Shown: positions 1 through 9,089 of the stretch, piece by piece | Layout of the letters: the number at the start of each line of letters is the position of its first letter | Position numbering within the stretch: the first letter of the stretch is position 1 | The notes under the pieces: generated by a model | Told to the model about the DNA's origin: nothing | What the model saw: only the letters and a program-made list of their open reading frames with translations | Database searches by the model: none | Program-made: the position numbers and the translations under genes | Source of the DNA: Streptomyces mirabilis | GTDB taxonomy: Bacteria > Actinomycetota > Actinomycetes > Streptomycetales > Streptomycetaceae | DNA: 64,000 bases | Direction of reading: 5' to 3' | NCBI RefSeq assembly: GCF_039503195.1 | Contig: NZ_JBCJKP010000001.1 | Coordinates: 4,898,001 to 4,962,000 of the forward strand

Positions 1-91
1 ACATATGAGTCCGAAATCGCTATCTCCGCGCGTAGACCGTTGGTATACAAGGGGCGCACCGGGTCCGGCGGAGCCGGGACGGACGGCCTCG

Positions 92-97
92 TAAGCT
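92..97 (+). promoter_or_regulatory. -10 box TAAGCT of a probable leaderless promoter
   Basis: TAAGCT lies exactly 6 nt before the ATG at 104. This is the geometry of Streptomyces leaderless promoters, where transcription starts at the A of ATG. No convincing Shine-Dalgarno sequence is present. Confidence 0.5.
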
Positions 98-103
98 GTG
101 TCC

Positions 104-382
104 ATGGCGAAGTGGACCCCCAAGCACGAGGCGCCGGAGCCCCTGGAGGGCCCCGTCGTCGCCACCATCACGGGCGGCACGATCCTCTGGTTCGTCCTCT
201 TCCTGGTGCAGCTGCCGTTCTACGGCTGGTTCGACGACCACGGGCACCTGTGGTGGGTGTGGACCTGCCTGGCCGGCGCGGGCCTCGGCCTGATCGGCAT
301 CTGGTACGTCCGTGGGCGCGACGCCGCCCTCAAGAGGGCCGCCACCGAAGCGGAGCAACAGCCCACCGCCACTACGGAGTAA
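104..382 (+). CDS. DUF2530 family small membrane protein
   Basis: This 92-residue protein starts MAKWTPKHEAPEPLEG and has two hydrophobic segments (about residues 20-40 and 50-68), followed by a charged C-terminal tail rich in R, K and E. The short N-terminal soluble part plus two helices and the MAKWTPKHEAPEPLEG opening match my memory of the actinobacterial DUF2530 family, whose function is unknown. An in-frame GTG at 98 is possible, but it would sit directly against the -10 box TAAGCT; the ATG at 104 is the natural leaderless start. It is followed by a P-type ATPase gene on the same strand, with a 133-bp gap. Confidence 0.8.
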   Translation: MAKWTPKHEAPEPLEGPVVATITGGTILWFVLFLVQLPFYGWFDDHGHLWWVWTCLAGAGLGLIGIWYVRGRDAALKRAATEAEQQPTATTE

Positions 383-515
383 CCGTCCGCTGCGGCGGAG
401 CAACCAGCTCCCCCTACAACCACGGCATCACTCGCCGCCGCTCCGGTCCTCCCCTGGTCGGATCTTTGGGGCACTCGGGGGGTGAAGCCGTATTTCCGCA
501 CGTACCGTCGAATGC

Positions 516-2915
516 ATGACGCACATCGACGCGGGCGCCGAACTCGACCCTGTTCACCCCGTGCCCCTGCCCGCCCCCAAGCGGGCCCCGGGGCTGTCCG
601 CCGCCGAAGTGGCCGAACGGGTCGCCCGCGGCGAGGTGAACGACGTCCCCGTGCGCAGCAGCCGCTCCATGGGCGAGATCGTCCGCGCCAACGTCTTCAC
701 CCGGTTCAACGCGATCATCGGTGTGCTCTGGCTGATCATGCTGTTCGTGGCGCCGTTCCAGGACAGCCTCTTCGGGTACGTGATCATCGCCAACACCGGG
801 ATCGGCATCATCCAGGAGTGGCGGGCCAAGAAGACCCTGGACTCGCTCGCGGTCATCGGCGAGGCGAGGCCGACGGTCCGCAGGGACGGGGTCGCGGGCG
901 AGGTCAGTACGTCGGAGATCGTGCTGGACGACGTGATCGAGATCGGGCCCGGGGACAAGATCGTCGTGGACGGCTCGTGCGTCGAGGCCGACGGTCTGGA
1001 GATCGACGAATCACTGCTCACCGGTGAGGCGGACCCGGTGGTCAAGCACGTCGGCGACGAGGTGATGTCGGGCAGCTTCGTGGTCGCGGGCGGCGGCGCG
1101 TTCACCGCGACGAAGGTGGGGCGGGAGGCGTACGCGGCGCAGCTCGCCGAGGAGGCGTCCCGGTTCACACTGGTCCACTCCGAGCTGCGCAGCGGTATCT
1201 CCACGATCCTCAAGTACGTGACGTGGATGATGATCCCGACCGCGATCGGTCTGGTCATCAGCCAGCTCGTGGTCAAGCAGCACGGCTTCAAGGACTCCAT
1301 CGCCCGTACGGTCGGCGGGATCGTCCCGATGGTCCCCGAGGGCCTGGTCCTGCTCACCTCCGTGGCCTTCGCGATCGGCGTCATCCGGCTTGGCCGGAAA
1401 CAGTGCCTCGTGCAGGAACTTCCCGCCATCGAGGGCCTCGCCCGCATCGACACCGTCTGCCTCGACAAGACCGGCACCCTCACCGAGGGCGGCATGGACG
1501 TCACCGAGCTGCGGCCGATCCAGGGCGCCGACGAGACGTACATACGCAAGGCCCTCGGGGCGCTCGGCGAGTCCGACCCGCGCCCGAACGCCTCCCTCCA
1601 GGCGATCATCAACTCCTACCCTGACAGCGAGGACTGGCGCTGCACCGAGTCGCTGCCGTTCTCCTCGGCCCGCAAGTACAGCGGGGCGTCCTTCAGCGAG
1701 GGCAACGGAGAGTCGAGTACGTGGCTGCTCGGCGCCCCCGACGTGCTGCTGCCCGACGGGGACCCGGCGCTCGCCGAGACCGCGCGGCTGAACGAGGACG
1801 GGCTGCGGGTGCTGCTGCTCGCCAAGGCCTCGAAGGACCTCGACGACCTCAAGGTGACGGAGGGCGCCCGCCCCACCGCCCTGGTGGTCCTGGAGCAGCG
1901 GCTGCGCCCGGACGCGGCGGACACCCTGCGCTACTTCGCCCAGCAGGACGTGAAGGCGAAGGTCATCTCCGGCGACAACGCGGTCTCGGTGGGCGCGGTG
2001 GCCGGGAAGCTCGGCCTGAGCGGCACTGTCGTGGACGCGCGCCACCTTCCCGATGAGAAGGAGGAGATGGCGAAGTCGCTGGACAAGGGCACGGTGTTCG
2101 GGCGGGTCACCCCGCAGCAGAAACGGGACATGGTGGGCGCGCTCCAGTCACGCGGCCACACGGTGGCGATGACGGGCGACGGAGTGAACGACGTGCTCGC
2201 CCTGAAGGACGCCGACATCGGCGTGTCCATGGGCTCGGGCTCGGAGGCGACCCGGGCGGTGGCCCAGATCGTGCTGCTCAACAACAGCTTCTCGACGCTG
2301 CCCTCGGTGGTCGCGGAGGGACGCCGCGTCATCGGCAACATCACCCGCGTCGCGACCCTCTTCCTGGTGAAGACGGTCTACTCCGTGCTGCTGGCCATCC
2401 TGGTGGTGTGCTGGCGGGTCGAATACCCCTTCCTGCCCCGGCACCTGACCCTGCTGTCCACGCTGACCATCGGCATCCCGGCGTTCTTCCTCGCGCTCGC
2501 CCCCAACACGGAGCGGGCGAGACCGCACTTCGTCCAGCGGGTCATGCGGTACTCGATCCCCGGGGGCGTGGTCGCGGCGGTCGCCACCTTCCTCACGTAT
2601 CTGGTGGCCCGTCATCACTACACCGGGCCGGGCGAGTTGGACGCGGAGACCAGCGCCGCCACGCTGACACTGTTCCTGATCTCGATGTGGGTGCTGGCGA
2701 TCATCGCCCGCCCGTACACCTGGTGGCGCGCCACCCTGGTGGCCTCGATGGGCCTGGCGTTCCTCGTCGTACTGATCGTGCCGTGGCTCCAGCACTTCTT
2801 CGCGCTGAAGCTGGTGGGCGTGGAGATGCCGTGGATCGCGGTGGGCATCTCGGTGGTGGCGGCGGCCACCCTGGAGTTCCTGTGGAGATGGGTGGACCGC
2901 CGCTTTCCCGCGTGA
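516..2915 (+). CDS. P-type cation-transporting ATPase (CtpE-like)
   Basis: A 799-residue P-type ATPase. The actuator TGE motif is near residue 169, the phosphorylated aspartate is D317 in DKTGTLTEGG, and the hinge motif GDGVND is near residue 553. Membrane helices lie at about 60-110, 220-300 and 600-790. The length and the absence of N-terminal heavy-metal CxxC domains resemble mycobacterial CtpE, a calcium-linked P-type ATPase (family knowledge), rather than copper or potassium pumps. Substrate is therefore inferred to be Ca2+ or another divalent cation. The start is the ATG at 516; another ATG at 512 is out of frame. No clear Shine-Dalgarno is visible. It converges with the pseudogene downstream. 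Confidence 0.88.
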   Translation: MTHIDAGAELDPVHPVPLPAPKRAPGLSAAEVAERVARGEVNDVPVRSSRSMGEIVRANVFTRFNAIIGVLWLIMLFVAPFQDSLFGYVIIANTGIGIIQEWRAKKTLDSLAVIGEARPTVRRDGVAGEVSTSEIVLDDVIEIGPGDKIVVDGSCVEADGLEIDESLLTGEADPVVKHVGDEVMSGSFVVAGGGAFTATKVGREAYAAQLAEEASRFTLVHSELRSGISTILKYVTWMMIPTAIGLVISQLVVKQHGFKDSIARTVGGIVPMVPEGLVLLTSVAFAIGVIRLGRKQCLVQELPAIEGLARIDTVCLDKTGTLTEGGMDVTELRPIQGADETYIRKALGALGESDPRPNASLQAIINSYPDSEDWRCTESLPFSSARKYSGASFSEGNGESSTWLLGAPDVLLPDGDPALAETARLNEDGLRVLLLAKASKDLDDLKVTEGARPTALVVLEQRLRPDAADTLRYFAQQDVKAKVISGDNAVSVGAVAGKLGLSGTVVDARHLPDEKEEMAKSLDKGTVFGRVTPQQKRDMVGALQSRGHTVAMTGDGVNDVLALKDADIGVSMGSGSEATRAVAQIVLLNNSFSTLPSVVAEGRRVIGNITRVATLFLVKTVYSVLLAILVVCWRVEYPFLPRHLTLLSTLTIGIPAFFLALAPNTERARPHFVQRVMRYSIPGGVVAAVATFLTYLVARHHYTGPGELDAETSAATLTLFLISMWVLAIIARPYTWWRATLVASMGLAFLVVLIVPWLQHFFALKLVGVEMPWIAVGISVVAAATLEFLWRWVDRRFPA

Positions 2916-2940
2916 GGCGTGCCGACAGGTGAGCCGGTCA

Positions 2941-3380
2941 CTACCTGACGTCGATGTAGTCACCGGTGGCGTTGACCGCCGGGGTGGTCGTGGTGCCCGC
3001 GAAGGCGTAACGGTAGGTGCCGTCGACGGACGCCTTGACCGTCGTCTTCAGGGCGCCGCCACTGGTCGTCTTGATCGTCTTGACCATGGTGTAGGCGCCG
3101 GCGCCCTTCTTCTTGAACTGCAGCTTCACCGGCTGGCCCACGTAACCCGTGTACGTGCCGTACTCCCAGCTCGCGCGCGTCAGGGCGCCGGTGACCGTGA
3201 TGGTCCTGCCCTTCTTCACCGGCTCCGGGGCCGCGTTCACCGTCAGCCTGGAGAGGCGCTGGAGCTTGAAGCTGCCCGCCTTCTCCTTCCAGATGAAGTT
3301 GGAGTCGTCGCCGTTGGCGTCGACCCAGGCGTCCACGTACCAGGTGCCCGCCTGGCGACGGTGGTGGTGCGCTTGCGCAT
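2941..3380 (-). pseudogene. Deleted tandem copy of the neighbouring secreted protein
   Basis: The C-terminal ~115 codons are nearly identical to the end of the intact gene at 3493-4341, including the stretch KKGRTITVTGALTRA and the ending GDYxDV. A good ribosome site (GGGGGAATCC) and a start reading MRKRTTTVA remain at 3380, matching the beginning of a signal peptide. From there the frame runs into RRAPGTWTP, whereas the homologous GTWYVDAW is in the next frame. So about 150 codons of signal peptide and N-domain were deleted and the join is out of frame. An ATG at 3393 opens the C-terminal frame but lies in the old ribosome site. It is probably not expressed as a secreted protein. Confidence 0.75.
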
Positions 3381-3492
3381 GGATTCCCCCCATGGGTTGA
3401 AAGTGTCGGCTGACGAACCGGGCGAGGTGCCAAACGACGAACCCGCGCCCCTGGAGGGGACGCGGGGAACAGCACGAAACAGCTGGTGGTGA

Positions 3493-4341
3493 CTACTGCA
3501 CGTCGACGTAGTCACCCGTGGCGCTGACGGCCGGGGTCGTCGTGGTGCCCGCGAAGGAGTAGCGGAAGGTGCCGTCGACGGACGCCGTGACCGTCGTCTT
3601 CAGCGCGCCACCCGTGGTCGTCTTGATCGTCTTGACCGTGGTGTAGGCGCCGGCGCCCTTCTTCTTGAACTGCAGCTTCACCGGCTGGCCCACGTAACCC
3701 GTGTACGTGCCGGTCTGCCAGTCGGCGCGGGTCAGGGCGCCGGTGACCGTGATGGTCCTGCCCTTCTTCACCGGCTCCGGGGCCGCGTTGACCGTCAGCT
3801 TGGAGGCGCGCTGGACGTAGAAGCTCTTGGCGTTCTCCTTCTGGACGTAGTCGGCGTCCTTGCCCTGCGCGATCGCCCAGACCTTCCAGGTGCCCGCGTG
3901 CGCGTTGAGCAGCTGCTGGTTGGCCTGGATCGTGAAGGTCTCCTTGCAGTTCGCGGTCGTGCTGCTGACCGCGGTGCAGGAGGCCTTCGCGCCCCCGTTC
4001 TCGTTCGGCACGGCGCCGTTGTCGGAGTCCTCGATGTTCGCGCCGTGATACAGGATCGCGAGCGCCATCTTGATGCCGGAGTTGTCGGAGGCCGTGAAGG
4101 TGACCGTGAAGGTCTTCTTCGTGGTCGTGCCGAAGACGACCCCCTTGCCGCCGTTGACGACGACGTTGGAGATCTTGGTGTCACCGTGGGTGACGTCGGT
4201 GGGCGACTTCACCGTGTTCGGCTGAACGGTGCGGGCGAGCGAGGCGGCGCCCGGGACATCGGCGGCGTGAGCGGCCGGTACCACGAAGGCGGAGAGGGCC
4301 AGGGCGCCGGAAACGGCTGCCACAGTGGCGCGAATGCGCAT
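3493..4341 (-). CDS. Secreted protein with C-terminal Ig-like repeat domain
   Basis: A 282-residue exported protein of unknown function. It begins MRIRATVAAVSG and has a Sec signal peptide ending AAHA|ADVPG at about residue 26. The middle (about 45-150) looks like a beta-rich domain with TKKTFTVTFTASDNSG and a Cys pair (CTAV...CKET). The last ~95 residues form a beta-sandwich-like domain (KKGRTITVTGALTRADW, YVGQPVKLQFKKKG, GTFRYSFAGTTTT). The start at 4341 follows GGGGATCGC; upstream in-frame codons lack a signal. A deleted copy lies just downstream on the same strand. Relatives I recall in Streptomyces are annotated only as hypothetical or calcium-binding. Confidence 0.75.
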   Translation of the reverse strand: MRIRATVAAVSGALALSAFVVPAAHAADVPGAASLARTVQPNTVKSPTDVTHGDTKISNVVVNGGKGVVFGTTTKKTFTVTFTASDNSGIKMALAILYHGANIEDSDNGAVPNENGGAKASCTAVSSTTANCKETFTIQANQQLLNAHAGTWKVWAIAQGKDADYVQKENAKSFYVQRASKLTVNAAPEPVKKGRTITVTGALTRADWQTGTYTGYVGQPVKLQFKKKGAGAYTTVKTIKTTTGGALKTTVTASVDGTFRYSFAGTTTTPAVSATGDYVDVQ

Positions 4342-4499
4342 GCGATCCCCAAGTGGAGAAAGGGGCCCCGGTGGTGAGTGGTCGTTCCTCACGGCTCGTC
4401 TTCCCTTGGGGCCCAAGTGATCATGGAGTCTGTTGACTCGGGTGATCTGATCCGCGAGGCGAGCGAATGGTTGTACGGCTGGTAGAACCTTTGTGTGGG

Positions 4500-4515
4500 T
4501 ATGACGAAGGTCACA
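4500..4515. promoter_or_regulatory. Crp-like palindrome upstream of the secreted-protein gene
   Basis: TATGA-CGAAGG-TCACA matches the Crp consensus TGTGA-N6-TCACA at 9 of 10 positions. It lies about 160 bp upstream of the start at 4341. The rest of the 4342-4606 gap contains no gene that I can support. Confidence 0.35.
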
Positions 4516-4606
4516 GCACGAGCCCGCCGGAGAGGACGCGAACGAACGCGCACGCCCTCCGACGGGCCCGTATGCAACGCCCTTTGACGGACGTCTGTAC
4601 CCGGCC

Positions 4607-7600
4607 TCAGTCGAACCAGCGGTCCCGGGCCAGTTCCTCCGTGCGGGACGGGTCCTCCAGCAGGGCCGCGACCTCGAAGCGGCGCGGCCACTGTCCGGCC
4701 GCCCAGGCGAGGCCGGCCGCCACGCCCTCCAGGGTGGCGGCGTGCAGCACCCCGTCCCGCGTGCGGCGCCAGTCCAATTCGGTGCCGTCGACGACGAGTT
4801 CCTCGTGTTCGACGTACGAGATGGGGGTCGAGGGGCCCAGCAGGATCCGCACGGACTCCGGTACGTCGTGCTCGGTGCCCTCCGAGGTCACCTCGCCGGT
4901 CACCGACTCGCTGAGCCGCCGCACCTGGAACAGCTCGGCGAGATCGGCGGCGCGCGCGGGCCGTACGGGGAGCAGCGGCATGCCGCCGGTGAAGGGCAGC
5001 AGGTCGGGCGAGTCGACGACCACGGCGTCGGCGGCGTCCACGACGACCACCTCGCCGTCCACCACGGCCCTCAACTCGTCCGGCAGGGTCACCTGTTCGG
5101 GTTCGAGGTCGGCCAAGGCCCCGTAGAGGGCGTGGAGTTGCGTTCCGGAGACCTCGCGGTCGGGGTCGGCGAGCCGGTCGAGGAGTTCGGCGGCGCCGCC
5201 GGGCTCGTCCAGGAGGGCGGCCACGGACGTGCGGACGCCCAGCGCGCGCAGGACCTGCTCGTCGTTGAAACCGCTGGCGTCGGCGGCGTCGTACAGGCCG
5301 TGCAGGAGGGGGTCGCCGCCCTCCGCCCGCAGACCGGCCGGGCGGCGGCCGTCGAGGACGGGGTGGTCGCGCAGCCACCAGGCCGTGTACGGCCGGACGA
5401 TCTCGTGCGTGCCGTCCGGGAGGAGGATCCGCACCGGCTGGGTGAGCGTGTCCCGCAGGGGCGGCTGGGAGAGCAGGGCGAGTGCCTGCGGCCAGCGGTC
5501 GTCGTCGACCAGGTCCAGGTCCCGTACGGCGACGATCTCCGTCGCGACCGGCGGCACCGGCGTGTCGGGCAGCCGGTCGAGGACGTCCTCGCACCACACG
5601 TCGACGGCGTCCAGCAGACCCGCGTCGTCGGGTTCGGCGAAGTCCGAGTCACGGGGCTCCAGTTCGTCCGGGTCGAGGACGACGTCGGTGGCGCGGACGA
5701 GGGTGAAGTTGGCGAGCACACCACAGGCCGCGAGCGGCTGTTCGCCCCAGCGGTCGGCCAGCTCACCGTCGACGAAGGCGAGTTCGTCCTCGCGCATGAC
5801 CCGCGCGAAGGGGCTGCCGGGCAGGACGAGTTCGCCCGCGGGGAGGAGTTCGCCCTCCTCGTCGGGCAGGGCCAGGGCGCCGAGCCAGGGTTCGTCGCCG
5901 GGTTCGAGGGCGGCGTCGCGGACGAGGGCCAGGACGGTGTCCGCCAGCTCCTCCGCGTCCGGGGCGTCCTCCTCCCACGCCCCGCGCTCGTCGTCGAGCG
6001 AGGCGGCGACAGCGGCACGCACCTGGGGGGTGGTGAGCACGGCGCGAGGCGTCGCCGGGAGAGCGCCCAGCTTCTCCAGCAGGGGGTGGGCGGCGTCGGG
6101 GTGGGCGACCTTGAGGCCGAGGCGGGCGAGGGCGTCGGAGGTGGCGGCCCAGGTGTCGTCGGGAGTGGGGCCTTCGGGGAGCGGCAGCAGGATCTGGCGG
6201 GGTCCGATGGTCGTACGGCCGTCGGCGAGCGGTACGGGCAGGCCGGAGAGCCGGTCCGGGTCGACGCCGGCGAGGCTGTCGTACAGCCGCCGCCACCAGA
6301 CCGGGTCCTTCTCCAGGCCGGCCAGCCGGTCCACGGCTTCGGTGAGCGGGACGCGGGCGACACCCAGCGTCCGCAGCTCCACCCGGCGTTCCAGACCGGC
6401 GGGCAGCAGGCTGGGGATCACCTCGGCGAGGACGCGCACGGTGTCGGCACCGGCGCCCTCGACGATCTCGGCGTCGCGCGGCCGCAGGGCGTCCGGGTTC
6501 TCCGCGATCTCCGCGAGACCGATCCCGATCCCGGCCGCGTCGCTCTCGCCCTCGGGCCAGTCCGCCGGAGTGTCCTGGTCCTTGGCCTGCGGGGCCGCGG
6601 GCGGCAGGAAGGCGGTGCGCGGCAGCCGGTCCAGGATCGCCTGGCGCAGGGTGCCGTCCAGCTCGCCCTTGCCGAGGGGGCCGGGCACGAGGTCGATGAT
6701 CCCGGTGTCCACCGGGCGCCAGGCGGCGAGGAGTTCGGCGTAGGCGTCCGCGGCGCGCTCCACCAGGAACTCGGTGAGCGGGCCGGGCGCGGCATGGCGC
6801 CGGGTGGTGTCGAGCGGGAGGGAGGCGATGAGGAGGGCCGGCACGCCGAGGGGTTCGTCGCTGGGCGTGGGCGCGTGCACGACGGGGCTGGTACGGGGCC
6901 GGGCGGGCGTGCCGTCCTCGTCCACCGGGACGGCCCAGGTCACCGACCAGTGCGGGCGCAGGCGTTCCTCGACCGGGCGGTCGGCGAGCAGGGCGGGGTC
7001 GAGGGGGCCGTGGTGGGAGACGGTGCGGTAGGGCGTGGTGCCGTGACGGGAGTCCTCGATGGTGACGCCGTGCTCGTCGCCGCGGCGCCGCAGCGTGCGT
7101 ACGTCCTCGCCGCCCTCCCCGACCTCGACGATCACTTCCTCCAGGCCCGGGAGGGCGAGCAGGAGGGCGTCGTCGATGTTCTGCAGGAGGCGCTCGGCGA
7201 GGCCCTCGGCGGCGGGGTCGCGCAGCGGGAGGATCACGACGGTGTCGTACGGGTCCGGGGCGGTGCCCTCGGCCGCGAACGGCAGCCGGAGCAGCGGCAC
7301 ATGACCGTCGCGCCGACGGATCTCGTCCCCGAGGCCCGGGCTGTGGCGGGCGGTGTCCGTCGCCAGTTCGCGGGCCTCGGCCAGGGACCAGCGCACCCCG
7401 CCGTGCCGGCCGACCACGGCGGGCTCGTCGGTCACCGCGAGGACGGCCGCGAAGCCGACGCCGAAGCGGCCGACGGCGGTGTCGTGCGCGTCCCGCTTCG
7501 CGGAGGCGCGGAGGGTGGCGAGGGATTCGACGCCGGCCGCGTCGAGGGGGGCGCCGGTGTTGGCCGCGAGGAGTACGCCGTCGCGCAGGGTGAGGCGGAG

Positions 7601-7822
7601 CCGGCCGGGGACGCCGGCGCGGGCTGCCGCGTCGGCGGCGTTCTGGGCGAGCTCGACGACGAGCCGGTCCCGGTAGCCGCCGAGGACGAGGTCCTCCTCG
7701 GCGTTGGCGTCCTCACGGAACCGGGCCGGGCTGGTGGCCCAGGCGTCCTGCACGCCGCGGCGCAGGCGGGCCGTGCCGAACGGGTCCGCGCCCTCGGCTG
7801 CCGGCCGCACGAACTTGCTCAC
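4607..7822 (-). CDS. Sacsin-like/Hsp90-fold ATPase protein
   Basis: This 1071-residue protein has a GHKL (Hsp90-type) ATP-binding fold at its N terminus. ELAQNAADA (near residue 57) is the N-box with the Mg-binding Asn, LLAANTGAPLD is the first ATP-lid glycine motif and GRFGVGFAAVL is the second. The arrangement fits the 'sacsin N-terminal ATP-binding-like' family seen in actinobacteria. The remaining ~850 residues are acidic, Leu/Asp/Pro-rich and without a domain I recognise; there are no membrane segments. Start is GTG at 7822 with GGGAGAG 8 nt upstream. It stands alone, so a client or partner is not indicated by neighbours. A chaperone-like role is inference. Confidence 0.8.
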   Translation of the reverse strand: MSKFVRPAAEGADPFGTARLRRGVQDAWATSPARFREDANAEEDLVLGGYRDRLVVELAQNAADAAARAGVPGRLRLTLRDGVLLAANTGAPLDAAGVESLATLRASAKRDAHDTAVGRFGVGFAAVLAVTDEPAVVGRHGGVRWSLAEARELATDTARHSPGLGDEIRRRDGHVPLLRLPFAAEGTAPDPYDTVVILPLRDPAAEGLAERLLQNIDDALLLALPGLEEVIVEVGEGGEDVRTLRRRGDEHGVTIEDSRHGTTPYRTVSHHGPLDPALLADRPVEERLRPHWSVTWAVPVDEDGTPARPRTSPVVHAPTPSDEPLGVPALLIASLPLDTTRRHAAPGPLTEFLVERAADAYAELLAAWRPVDTGIIDLVPGPLGKGELDGTLRQAILDRLPRTAFLPPAAPQAKDQDTPADWPEGESDAAGIGIGLAEIAENPDALRPRDAEIVEGAGADTVRVLAEVIPSLLPAGLERRVELRTLGVARVPLTEAVDRLAGLEKDPVWWRRLYDSLAGVDPDRLSGLPVPLADGRTTIGPRQILLPLPEGPTPDDTWAATSDALARLGLKVAHPDAAHPLLEKLGALPATPRAVLTTPQVRAAVAASLDDERGAWEEDAPDAEELADTVLALVRDAALEPGDEPWLGALALPDEEGELLPAGELVLPGSPFARVMREDELAFVDGELADRWGEQPLAACGVLANFTLVRATDVVLDPDELEPRDSDFAEPDDAGLLDAVDVWCEDVLDRLPDTPVPPVATEIVAVRDLDLVDDDRWPQALALLSQPPLRDTLTQPVRILLPDGTHEIVRPYTAWWLRDHPVLDGRRPAGLRAEGGDPLLHGLYDAADASGFNDEQVLRALGVRTSVAALLDEPGGAAELLDRLADPDREVSGTQLHALYGALADLEPEQVTLPDELRAVVDGEVVVVDAADAVVVDSPDLLPFTGGMPLLPVRPARAADLAELFQVRRLSESVTGEVTSEGTEHDVPESVRILLGPSTPISYVEHEELVVDGTELDWRRTRDGVLHAATLEGVAAGLAWAAGQWPRRFEVAALLEDPSRTEELARDRWFD

Positions 7823-8162
7823 GGTTCACTCTCCCTCTCGCTTCGTGCGATCGCGAGCGCTGGGCTCGGCCGCGGCACGAAGGTACCGCGCGGCGGAAGG
7901 GGTTCCGGCCCGGCCCACGATGCATCTCGGCCTGCGGCCCTCTCGCACCGGGGCCGGGATCCCGGATTCCGGCCTGCCCGAACCCACCCGGCCGCGGCAC
8001 GCATCCCCTGTCTGCGGGCCGGTGGGGGTTGATCGCGCAGTTCCCCGCTCCCCTCCAGTGCGCTGGCGCGCATCCTCCGCCCGTCCGGCGTTCGAGGACG
8101 AGCCCTCCGGGGGGCGGAGCTCCTGGGGAGGGGTCGGGTAGGGGCGGCGGGGGCGAGGGACG
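7823..8162. other. Intergenic region without a gene
   Basis: This 340-bp gap lies between the Hsp90-like start and the DUF3027 stop. Apart from one copy of the intergenic repeat near 8012-8056, I see no ORF with supporting features. Confidence 0.5.
8012..8056 (+). repeat. Intergenic repeat, copy 1
   Basis: It contains CTGCGGGCCGGTGGGGG followed by ATCGCGCAGTTCCCCGCTCC. This is the same core as the other copies in the window (near 15984, 26970, 27058, 32116, 44810 and 47489), here slightly diverged. Confidence 0.6.
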
Positions 8163-9089
8163 TTACGAGTGGCCCAGTTCCGCCGCGGTTTCGTCGGGGG
8201 TGAGGGAGACCGAACCGGAGTCCGGGGACGGGCGCAGCGGGAAGGGGTCGACCCGGGTCTCGTCGATGACCGGAGGGGCCGGGCGGGGAGGCTTGGGCAT
8301 GACCGCGGCCTCGGAGTGGCCTCCACAGCCGTAGGAGAGCGAGACGACACGCCCGTCCGCCGGAGAGAACTCGTTCGCGCAGATACCGAACGCCTGTCCG
8401 AGCGAGCCCCCGATGGGGTTCAGGAAGCCACAGCTGACGCAGGACGCGGGCGCGGCCTGGGCCATCGCCGTCTTGGGGCCGTACGACTCCTCCCAGCGAT
8501 CGGCCGCGACATGCAGGCCGTAGCGGGACAGAACACGGGCCCGGCGCAGGCCGAGTTCCTCCGCGACGGCCGCGATCGAGCCGCGACGCGGGGCGAACGG
8601 CAGATGCGCGGGGGTGCCGGCGGTGACCTCGGCGTCCTCCGCCTCGACCAGTTCCGCCATGTCCTGGGAGACCGCGGAGTTCGGCGCGGGCTCGTCCTCC
8701 CCGGAGAAACCGGGCTCCAGCCGCAGATCCTCGGCGTCCGTGGGCAGCAGGTCGCCCGGGCCCATGTCCCCCGGGCGCAGCCGCTCACTCCACGGCACCC
8801 ACTCGGGGGCGAGCAGGGACTCGGGGCCGGGCAGCAGCACCGTCTCGTCGAGGGTGACGAGCTTCGCGCGCGAGGCACGGGCGACGGTGACGGCCCAGCG
8901 CCAGCCGCGGTACCCGAACTCCTTGCACTCGAAGTAGTGCGTGACAACGCGGTCCCCCTCGGAGACCAGTCCCACGTGCTCGCCGACGACGCCGGGGGCG
9001 GCGGCCTCCTCGGCGGCGGTGCGCGCGAGGTCGACGGCCTCGGCGCACAGGCGGTCGGGGGTGCGGCTTCGCGTTGTCGCTGCGCTCAC
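8163..9089 (-). CDS. DUF3027 family protein
   Basis: A 308-residue soluble protein. The N-terminal half contains the conserved stretch GDRVVTHYFECKEFGYRGWRW and GPESLLAPEWVPWSERLRPGD, which I associate with DUF3027. The C-terminal half has a Cys cluster (CVSCGFLNPIGGSLGQAFG, CANEFSPADGRVV, SYGCGGHSE) that could bind a metal. The GTG at 9089 follows GGAGAG; the longer frame to 9194 adds an Arg-rich sequence with no ribosome site. Function is unknown. It is divergent from the MFS gene at 9566 across a 476-bp gap. Confidence 0.75.
   Translation of the reverse strand: MSAATTRSRTPDRLCAEAVDLARTAAEEAAAPGVVGEHVGLVSEGDRVVTHYFECKEFGYRGWRWAVTVARASRAKLVTLDETVLLPGPESLLAPEWVPWSERLRPGDMGPGDLLPTDAEDLRLEPGFSGEDEPAPNSAVSQDMAELVEAEDAEVTAGTPAHLPFAPRRGSIAAVAEELGLRRARVLSRYGLHVAADRWEESYGPKTAMAQAAPASCVSCGFLNPIGGSLGQAFGICANEFSPADGRVVSLSYGCGGHSEAAVMPKPPRPAPPVIDETRVDPFPLRPSPDSGSVSLTPDETAAELGHS

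Noticed and set aside
3149..3515. Alternative small ORFs over the pseudogene
   Set aside because: They follow the out-of-frame side of the deletion and give low-complexity sequences.
4742..8032. 1096-codon plus-strand ORF
   Set aside because: It is antisense to the Hsp90-fold gene and reads as Gly/Arg/Val/Asp-rich text without motifs, the usual shadow in very high GC DNA.
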